This document shows, piece by piece, positions 57,281-64,000 of a DNA stretch of 64,000 nucleotides. A program made the translations under genes and the position numbers. Source of the stretch: Arsenophonus sp052171275 (GTDB taxonomy: Bacteria > Pseudomonadota > Gammaproteobacteria > Enterobacterales > Enterobacteriaceae); assembly GCA_052171275.1 (NCBI GenBank), contig CM125795.1:1302001-1366000 (forward strand), given 5' to 3'. Within the stretch, counting starts at the first letter, position 1; the number at the start of each line of letters is the position of its first letter. A model generated the notes under the pieces. That model did not search any database. It was not told where the DNA came from and saw only the letters and a list, made by a program, of their open reading frames with translations.

Positions 57281-59435
57281 AATAATAACTATTTAGTATT
57301 TAATATTAATAAATTATAAAATTTTATTTATATTACTTAAACACATCAAATCTCTTTAATAAATAATTATTAAAATGCTTTTATTAATATATTTTATTAA
57401 TATTGTTTTCTATAATAAAATTATTCATTGTAAAATTTGAATATAAATAATGTTTTATTAAAATTATTAATAAAATAACATAACTAAATATTATAAAATA
57501 ATTATATATAAATATGATTTATTTTATAATTTATTTATAATAAAATATTTTAATAATTTAATTAATACATTGATATTTGATGATAAATTTAGTTTAATAA
57601 TAAAATTAAATCTAGTTAAATATTTTATATGTTATTAAATCTATAATTTATATAGTATTTTATTATTTAGTGAAATAATTTTTCTTAATTTTCAATGAAT
57701 TTTTAACATATCTTATTTTTAAAAACTAATGATATCAAATTTAAATAACATGATGAATAAAAAAAATAAAATATAATATCTTTATTACAAAAATATACTC
57801 TTTTAAAAATCAGAAATTATGTATCAATTAATAAAATATTTTATATTAAAATATTTTATTATTCTTCTAATTAATAGAAGCAGTAATAATTAATAGAGAA
57901 CAGTTCTGATTTTTATTATCTTATGATAAGACATAAATTTTATGATGATATTAATATCAATTATATTCATGTTAATATATTAATTAACAATATTATATAA
58001 AAAATTTTTATAAATTTTAATAAATTATTTAATAATTTATTAAAATATTTCAACTTATTTATTGAATAATATTATTAAATGATATTTAATTTTCATTAAA
58101 TTAATAATAGATAATTAAATATTTTATGTTTTTAAAAAAATCAATGATAATTCTTACACTTATTTTTACAAAAATTATTTTTATAAATTAATTATATTTT
58201 CTAATGATTATATTAGATTTTTTATTAATTTAGATTTATTAATAATTTAATCAAATTAAATAATAACGTTTTAATTAATTGACTATATATTATACATATT
58301 ATATATTTATGTTTAAAAATAAGTTTATAATCATAGTTTTGAATTTGCTTTTATCAAAAAAATTCTTAATTAAAGAAGCTTTTTAGAAAAAAATTCTAAA
58401 TATTTTGTTAATTTATATATATTCCAATCAATTAATATCATTAATATCAATTTTTATTAATTTTAAAAAATAATTCTAATAAAAATATTAATAAGATATA
58501 TAATGATATATGCTTTATAAAAATTTACTTCTATAAATTATCTACTATTATTAAATAATACATTTTATTGTTAATACTTGAAGTAAAATTATTAAGAATA
58601 AATTATTATATAAAACATAAATTATATAATAAATTTAATATTTATTGTTTTTTAATCTTTAATTGATTTAGAAAATTAAAACAAAAGCTTTTTTATTAAT
58701 AAATTAATAAAAATTATACTACTTTAAAAATATATAACTAAATTTTGGCAAAATATTTTATAAGATTATTATATAATTAAATAAAACTAAAATTATTTTT
58801 TAGAGATTTATTCTATTGAAAATATGGTTATTTCTTATTATATTCCTATTTAAAATAAATAATTATGATTGATCTAAAATCAAGACAAGTTATTTATAAG
58901 ATCATAATAACTAATAATAATATAATATTTATACTAAAGTTAAAATTATTTTACAATACACATATTTATCTCTAAAGTAAAAAATAGATGATATAATATT
59001 ATATAATTTACTTTATTTTAAAGCTAAAGTCTTCTAGCTAAATATTTAATTTAAAGTAATAAGTTTCTATATAGAAAACATATAAATATACATATTAATG
59101 AATAAAAAATTATTTTTTAAAAGTTAATATTACTTTTACAGAGTAACATAAAACATAGGAAACCTAAAAATGTTATTTAGAGCTTATTGCTATGTAAGAT
59201 TATTTATCATTATTATTATAATCGTAATATTTTGCATCAATTTTTAATAATATTAAATTTAATTTAGCAATGTAAATTCCTATTTATATTTTATTACCAT
59301 GCTAATTTATTAAAATCAAAATATCAGTAATAAAAAATCATCTCTTATTCTTATTTATAATATTATAAATATATTCTTTATAAGATTAGCTCAGAAATTA
59401 CATTATAAACAAATAATAAATAAGGAATAAAAATC

Positions 59436-62099
59436 ATGTTATATACATCAACGAATGACATTGATCCGATCGAAACTCGCGATTGGCTACAAGCGATAGA
59501 ATCTGTTATTCGTAAAGATAGTGTTGATCGTGCTCAGTATCTTATTAATCAAGTATTACACCAAGCGCGTAAAAGTGGTGTTAACATAATAGTAAATTCC
59601 GTAAATTCTGATTATATAAATACTATTTCTGTAGAAGATGAACCTGATTATCCAGGCAATATAGATTTAGAACATCGTATTTGTTCTGTAATTCGTTGGA
59701 ATGCTGTAATAACGGTTTTACGAGCTTCTAAAAAAAATCTGGAATTAGGTGGTCATATAGCTTCTTTTCAGTCCTCTGCAACTTTATATGAAGTCTGCTT
59801 TAATCATTTCTTCAAAGCAAGAAATGATAAAAATGGTGGAGATTTAGTTTGTTTTCAAGGACATATTTCTCCTGGTATTTATGCTCGCGCATTTTTAGAA
59901 GGTCGACTTTCTGAAGAACAAATGAATAATTTTAGACAAGAAATTAGCAAAAATGGTCTTTCTTCTTATCCTCATCCTAAATTGATGCCTGAATTTTGGC
60001 AATTCCCTACAGTATCAATGGGATTAGGTCCGATTGTTGCTATTTATCAAGCAAAATTCTTAAAATACTTACATAATCGAGGCTTAAAGGATACAACAGA
60101 TCAAACAGTTTATGCTTTTCTTGGTGATGGAGAAATGGATGAGCCTGAATCCAAAGGTGCTATTACAATTGCTACTCGTGAAAAATTAGATAATCTTATT
60201 TTTGTGATTAATTGTAATTTACAACGCCTTGATGGACCAGTTACTGGTAATGGTAAGATTATTAATGAACTAGAAGGTATTTTTAATGGCGCAGGATGGC
60301 ATGTCATTAAAGTTCTTTGGGGCGGAAAATGGGATGAATTATTACGTAAAGATATTTCAGGTAGGTTAATTCAATTAATGAATGAAACTTTGGATGGTGA
60401 TTATCAAACATTTAAATCTAAAGATGGAGCTTATATTCGTGAATATTTTTTCAACCGTTATACAGAAACAAGCATATTAGTCAAAAACATGACGGATGAT
60501 GAAATTTGGTCATTAAACCGTGGTGGTCATGATCCTAAAAAAATTTATGCTGCCTTTAAAAAGGCGAAAGAAACTAAAGGAATACCAACAGTAATTTTAG
60601 CTAAAACAATTAAAGGATATGGCATGGGAAATACTGCAGAAGGAAAAAATATTGCGCATCAGGTTAAAAAAATAAACCTAGATGGAGTTCGTTATTTCCG
60701 AGATCGTTTTAATGTGCCAGTAACAGATGATCAAATAGAAAAATTACCTTTTATTAGATTTAAAGAAGATTCTGTTGAATACAAATATTTGCATGAACGC
60801 CGTCAAGCATTAGGTGGATATTTACCATCACGAAATCCTAATTTTGATGAAGAATTAGATATCCCAACATTAAACGATTTTAATCAACTATTAATAAAAC
60901 AAAATAAAAAGATCTCTACAACAAGCGCATTTATTCGTATTTTAAATCTAATGTTAAGAAATAACTCAATTAAAGATCGTCTAGTTCCAATTGTTTGTGA
61001 TGAAGCTCGTACTTTTGGAATGGAAGGTTTATTTCAAAAGATTGGAATTTATAATTCAAATGGACAGAAATATCATCCTCAAGATCGTGAACAACTTGCT
61101 TATTATAAAGAAAATGAGAAAGGTCAAATTCTGCAAGAAGGTATCAATGAATTAGGAGCTGCTTCATCTTGGTTAGCTGCTGCTACATCATATAGTACTA
61201 ATAACTTACCAATGATCCCATTTTATATTTATTATTCAATCTTCGGTTTTCAACGTATCGGTGATCTTTTGTGGGCAGCTGGAGATCAACAGGCACGTGG
61301 ATTTCTTATAGGCGGAACTTCAGGACGAACTACATTAAATGGTGAGGGTCTTCAGCATGAAGATGGGCATAGCCATATTCAGTCATTAACAATACCTAAC
61401 TGTATTTCTTATGATCCAGCTTATGCATATGAAGTTGCTATTATCATACATGATGGTTTACTTCGTATGTATGGTAGAAAACAAGAAAATATTTATTACT
61501 ATATCACTACATTAAATGAAAATTATCATATGCCAGCAATGCCTATTGGTGTTGAAGAAGGTATTCGTAAAGGTATTTATAAACTTGATTCAATAAAGGG
61601 TAAAAAAGGTAAAGTTCAATTATTAGGTTCCGGTTCAATGATGCGTCATATACGTAAAGCTGCAAAAATTTTATCTAGTGAATATAATATTGGTTCTAAT
61701 GTTTATAGTGTAACATCATTTACTGAATTAGCACGTGATGGACAAGATTGTGAACGCTGGAATATGTTACATCCATCTGATAAACCTCGTATACCATATG
61801 TTGCTCAAATAATGAATGATCTACCTACAATTGCATCGACGGATTATATGAAATTATTTGCAGAACAAATTCGTTCTTACATTCCTACAAGTGATTATCG
61901 TGTTTTGGGTACAGATGGTTTTGGACGTTCAGATAGTCGTAAAAATCTACGACATCATTTTGAAGTTGATACTCCATATATAGTAATATCAGCATTAGGT
62001 GAATTAGCAAAACGTGGTGAAATAGATGTAAAATTAGTAAATGAAAGCATAAAAAAATACAACATCAACCCAGAAAAAAATAATCCACGTCTAGTGTAA
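59436..62099 (+). CDS. aceE: Pyruvate dehydrogenase E1 component AceE
   Basis: Thiamine diphosphate enzyme that decarboxylates pyruvate and passes the acetyl group to lipoyl-AceF. Length is 887, identical to E. coli. The cofactor motif begins with GDGEMDEPESKG at residue 230 and ends with NCN (259-261). HQVKKINLDGVRYFRDRF marks the mobile active-site loop, and DEARTFGMEGLF, the GEGLQHEDGHSH block and the C-terminal FGRSDSRKNLRHHFEVD are all kept. A clear AAGGAA precedes the ATG by 8 nt. aceF starts 13 nt after the stop codon. pdhR is missing, so pyruvate-responsive control is probably lost. Confidence 0.99.
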   Translation: MLYTSTNDIDPIETRDWLQAIESVIRKDSVDRAQYLINQVLHQARKSGVNIIVNSVNSDYINTISVEDEPDYPGNIDLEHRICSVIRWNAVITVLRASKKNLELGGHIASFQSSATLYEVCFNHFFKARNDKNGGDLVCFQGHISPGIYARAFLEGRLSEEQMNNFRQEISKNGLSSYPHPKLMPEFWQFPTVSMGLGPIVAIYQAKFLKYLHNRGLKDTTDQTVYAFLGDGEMDEPESKGAITIATREKLDNLIFVINCNLQRLDGPVTGNGKIINELEGIFNGAGWHVIKVLWGGKWDELLRKDISGRLIQLMNETLDGDYQTFKSKDGAYIREYFFNRYTETSILVKNMTDDEIWSLNRGGHDPKKIYAAFKKAKETKGIPTVILAKTIKGYGMGNTAEGKNIAHQVKKINLDGVRYFRDRFNVPVTDDQIEKLPFIRFKEDSVEYKYLHERRQALGGYLPSRNPNFDEELDIPTLNDFNQLLIKQNKKISTTSAFIRILNLMLRNNSIKDRLVPIVCDEARTFGMEGLFQKIGIYNSNGQKYHPQDREQLAYYKENEKGQILQEGINELGAASSWLAAATSYSTNNLPMIPFYIYYSIFGFQRIGDLLWAAGDQQARGFLIGGTSGRTTLNGEGLQHEDGHSHIQSLTIPNCISYDPAYAYEVAIIIHDGLLRMYGRKQENIYYYITTLNENYHMPAMPIGVEEGIRKGIYKLDSIKGKKGKVQLLGSGSMMRHIRKAAKILSSEYNIGSNVYSVTSFTELARDGQDCERWNMLHPSDKPRIPYVAQIMNDLPTIASTDYMKLFAEQIRSYIPTSDYRVLGTDGFGRSDSRKNLRHHFEVDTPYIVISALGELAKRGEIDVKLVNESIKKYNINPEKNNPRLV

Positions 62100-62112
62100 G
62101 AGGTAAAAATCA

Positions 62113-63717
62113 ATGCCTATTGAAATTAAGGTTCCTGATATTGGTACAAATGAACTTGAAGTTACTGAAATTATGGTAAAAGTGGGCGATAAAATTGATA
62201 TTGAAGAGTCATTAATCACTATAGAAGGTGAAAAAACATCAATAGAAGTTCCGTCACCAGAGGCTGGAATCGTTAAAGAAATTAAAGTTAAAGTTGGTGA
62301 CAAAGTAACAACCGGCAAATTAATAATGGTTTTTGATGTAGAAAAAAAAGCAATGAAAACTAATTTTAAAATAAACTCAAACTTAAAAATAGATGAAATA
62401 AATAAAAAAAATCTTGATCAAGCAAGAAATGAATCAAAAAAAGTAATTTTATCTGATATTAATAATAATGAGATTAATGTTACTAATATAATGGTTAATA
62501 TTGGTGATAAAATCTTAGTTGAGCAATCATCTATTACTATAGAAGGTGAAAATAGATCAGTAAAAGTAGCAACACCTTTTTCTGGAGAAGTTAGAGAAAT
62601 TAAAATTATAAAAAATGATAAAGATAAAACTGATTCAATTATTATATTTTTTAGAATTAATACCAAAGAGTCTTTAAAAATTAACAGTGATAAAATATCT
62701 ATAAAATCAATAACTCCATCCTTTAGATTACCTCATACTTCATATGATATAATAGCGAAAGATATTTTTGAAAGCAAGAATAAATCTATTAAAAATGAGA
62801 CACATATTCATGCAACACCTCTTATTCGTCGTTTAGCATATGAATTTGATATCAATTTAAGCAATGTAAACGGAAGTGGACGTAAGGGTCGTATTATGCG
62901 TGAAGATATTCAGTCTTATCTAAAAGAGAGTATAAGACATTTTGAAGTTAGAGTGGATAAATATGATTTTATGTCATGTATACAACAATGGCCTGAAATT
63001 AACTTCAGTAAATTTGGTGAAGTTGAAGAAATTAAACTGAGTCGTATTCAACAAGCATTTAGCTCTAATATGAATCGCAATTGGGTAATGATTCCACATG
63101 TCACAATTATGGAGGATGCTGATATTACTGAACTAGAAATTTTCCGTAAACAACAAAACAAAGAAATGGAAGAACTAAAAACAGGGATAAAAATTACAAT
63201 ATTAGTTTTTGTTATGAAATCTGTTGCTCAAGTATTAGAAGAAATGATTCTTTTTAATAGTTCAATTTCTAAAGATGTTCAGCGATTAACATTAAAAAAA
63301 TATGTTCATATTGGTATAGCAGTTGATACAGTAAATGGTTTAGTTGTACCAGTTATTCGAGATGTTAATAAAAAGGGCATTATTGAACTTTCACAAAAAT
63401 TAATGGAAATATCGAAAAAAGCACGTGATGGCAAGTTAACTATGTCTGATATGCAAGGTGGTAGTTTTACTATTTCTAGCTTAGGTAGCATTGGTACTAC
63501 AAGATTTACTCCAATTATTAATGCACCGGAAGTAGCCATTATTGGTCTATCTCGTTCATCAATCAAACCAGTATGGAACGGTAGTGAATTTATTTCACGT
63601 TTGATATTGCCAATGTCATTATCCTTTGATCATCGTATAATTAATGGTGCAGATGGGGCGCGTTTCATTACTCGTATTTCAAAGTTAATGAGTGACATTC
63701 GTTATTTGGTTATGTAA
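62113..63717 (+). CDS. aceF: Dihydrolipoamide acetyltransferase AceF, two lipoyl domains
   Basis: E2 core of pyruvate dehydrogenase; transfers acetyl from lipoyl-lysine to CoA. It has 534 residues (E. coli 630), because it has two N-terminal lipoyl domains, not three. Domain 1 (about 1-78) has the lipoyl lysine K41 in EGEKTS. Domain 2 (about 108-184) aligns at EGEN147R: the lysine is replaced by Asn (codon AAT), so it cannot be lipoylated. Then come an Asn/Lys-rich linker, the E1/E3-binding domain (about 232-270, ATPLIRRLAYEFDI) and the catalytic domain. H507 of the DHRxxxG motif is present; the paired Asp of E. coli (HRVIDG) is Asn511 (HRIING). It sits between aceE and lpd. Confidence 0.96.
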   Translation: MPIEIKVPDIGTNELEVTEIMVKVGDKIDIEESLITIEGEKTSIEVPSPEAGIVKEIKVKVGDKVTTGKLIMVFDVEKKAMKTNFKINSNLKIDEINKKNLDQARNESKKVILSDINNNEINVTNIMVNIGDKILVEQSSITIEGENRSVKVATPFSGEVREIKIIKNDKDKTDSIIIFFRINTKESLKINSDKISIKSITPSFRLPHTSYDIIAKDIFESKNKSIKNETHIHATPLIRRLAYEFDINLSNVNGSGRKGRIMREDIQSYLKESIRHFEVRVDKYDFMSCIQQWPEINFSKFGEVEEIKLSRIQQAFSSNMNRNWVMIPHVTIMEDADITELEIFRKQQNKEMEELKTGIKITILVFVMKSVAQVLEEMILFNSSISKDVQRLTLKKYVHIGIAVDTVNGLVVPVIRDVNKKGIIELSQKLMEISKKARDGKLTMSDMQGGSFTISSLGSIGTTRFTPIINAPEVAIIGLSRSSIKPVWNGSEFISRLILPMSLSFDHRIINGADGARFITRISKLMSDIRYLVM

Positions 63718-63923
63718 TTTATATAGCAGTTGAGTATCAATTTATTTTATTATTATATTTATTAAAATTTTTTAAATTTTAATCTATAAAATAAAATATA
63801 GAATTCTATAAAGATAGATAATTTTGAAAATTTTAATAACTATATAAATTATTTTAATATATAAAGTTATATGGTTATAAATTTCAATATACTAACTAAT
63901 ATAATAAAAAGTAAGAGGTTATA

Positions 63924-64000
63924 ATGAATACTGAAATTAAAACTCAAGTAGTAATTTTAGGTGCTGGTCCTGCTGGTTACTCAGCAGCTTTTCGTTGTGC
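63924..64000 (+). CDS. lpd: Dihydrolipoamide dehydrogenase Lpd, N-terminal part only
   Basis: The ATG at 63924, with AAGAGG 6 nt upstream of it, opens a frame that runs off the window end. The 25 visible residues (MNTEIKTQVVILGAGPAGYS and onward) match the start of E. coli Lpd, including the FAD-binding GAGPAG motif. Lpd is the E3 flavoprotein that reoxidises dihydrolipoamide for pyruvate and 2-oxoglutarate dehydrogenases. A gap of 206 nt separates it from aceF, so it may have its own promoter, as in E. coli. Confidence 0.95.
   Translation, partial: MNTEIKTQVVILGAGPAGYSAAFRC

Larger units (their letters stand above)
54307..59435. other. Gene desert of 5.1 kb
   Basis: No gene recognised. Stop codons are dense in all frames and the composition is nearly all A/T. 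Two inverted repeats are listed separately (56196-56237, 57250-57280). The pdhR repressor gene, which precedes aceE in E. coli, is not visible. Confidence 0.65.

Overview
The window is part of a very AT-rich, reduced chromosome. Every recognisable gene is closest in sequence and order to Enterobacterales: the tRNA-Ala / gltX / tRNA-Val-tRNA-Lys neighbourhood, the division and cell wall (dcw) cluster running into lpxC and secA, coaE with yacG, and aceE-aceF-lpd. Extreme AT bias, loss of nearly all accessory genes and absence of mobile elements point to an obligate insect endosymbiont. Coding density is far lower than in compact symbionts such as Buchnera: about half of the 64 kb has no gene. 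This recalls symbionts in an intermediate decay state, such as the low-density Serratia symbiotica genomes or some Arsenophonus lineages, but I cannot assign a genus from the sequence alone.

Layout. 1-2545: tRNA-Ala(GGC) and gltX on the minus strand, then a plus-strand tRNA-Val(TAC)-tRNA-Lys(TTT) unit with a clear sigma70 promoter. 2546-30851: four deserts and intervals totalling over 26 kb, broken only by amiD (6881-7774) and metK (13871-15025). 30852-48257: an almost gap-free dcw cluster on the plus strand (rsmH, ftsL, ftsI, murE, murF, mraY, murD, ftsW, murG, murC, ddlB, ftsQ, ftsA, ftsZ, lpxC). 48366-54306: a DUF721/DciA-like gene (minus), secA (plus), a newly recognised yacG relic (minus) and coaE (minus). 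54307-59435: another 5 kb desert. 59436-64000: aceE, aceF and the first codons of lpd, cut by the window end.

How the genes work together. The dcw genes convert UDP-MurNAc to lipid II (MurC, D, E, F, MraY, MurG, with DdlB supplying D-Ala-D-Ala) and build the divisome (FtsZ, A, Q, L, W, I). LpxC commits to lipid A and AmiD trims or recycles peptidoglycan, so this cell probably keeps a wall and an outer membrane. SecA drives export. AceE, AceF and Lpd form pyruvate dehydrogenase. MetK makes S-adenosylmethionine, used by RsmH among others. CoaE completes coenzyme A.

Main points of interest: murE is split by a single extra base at a CCC-TGA site whose +1 reading restores exactly 495 residues; AceF has only two lipoyl domains and the second has lost its lipoyl lysine; a decayed yacG lies between secA and coaE; the deserts hold long perfect inverted repeats (up to 28-bp arms) with no adjacent gene; and only one of the three tRNA genes still encodes its CCA end. 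I found no CRISPR array, phage, insertion sequence, toxin-antitoxin or novel defence system.
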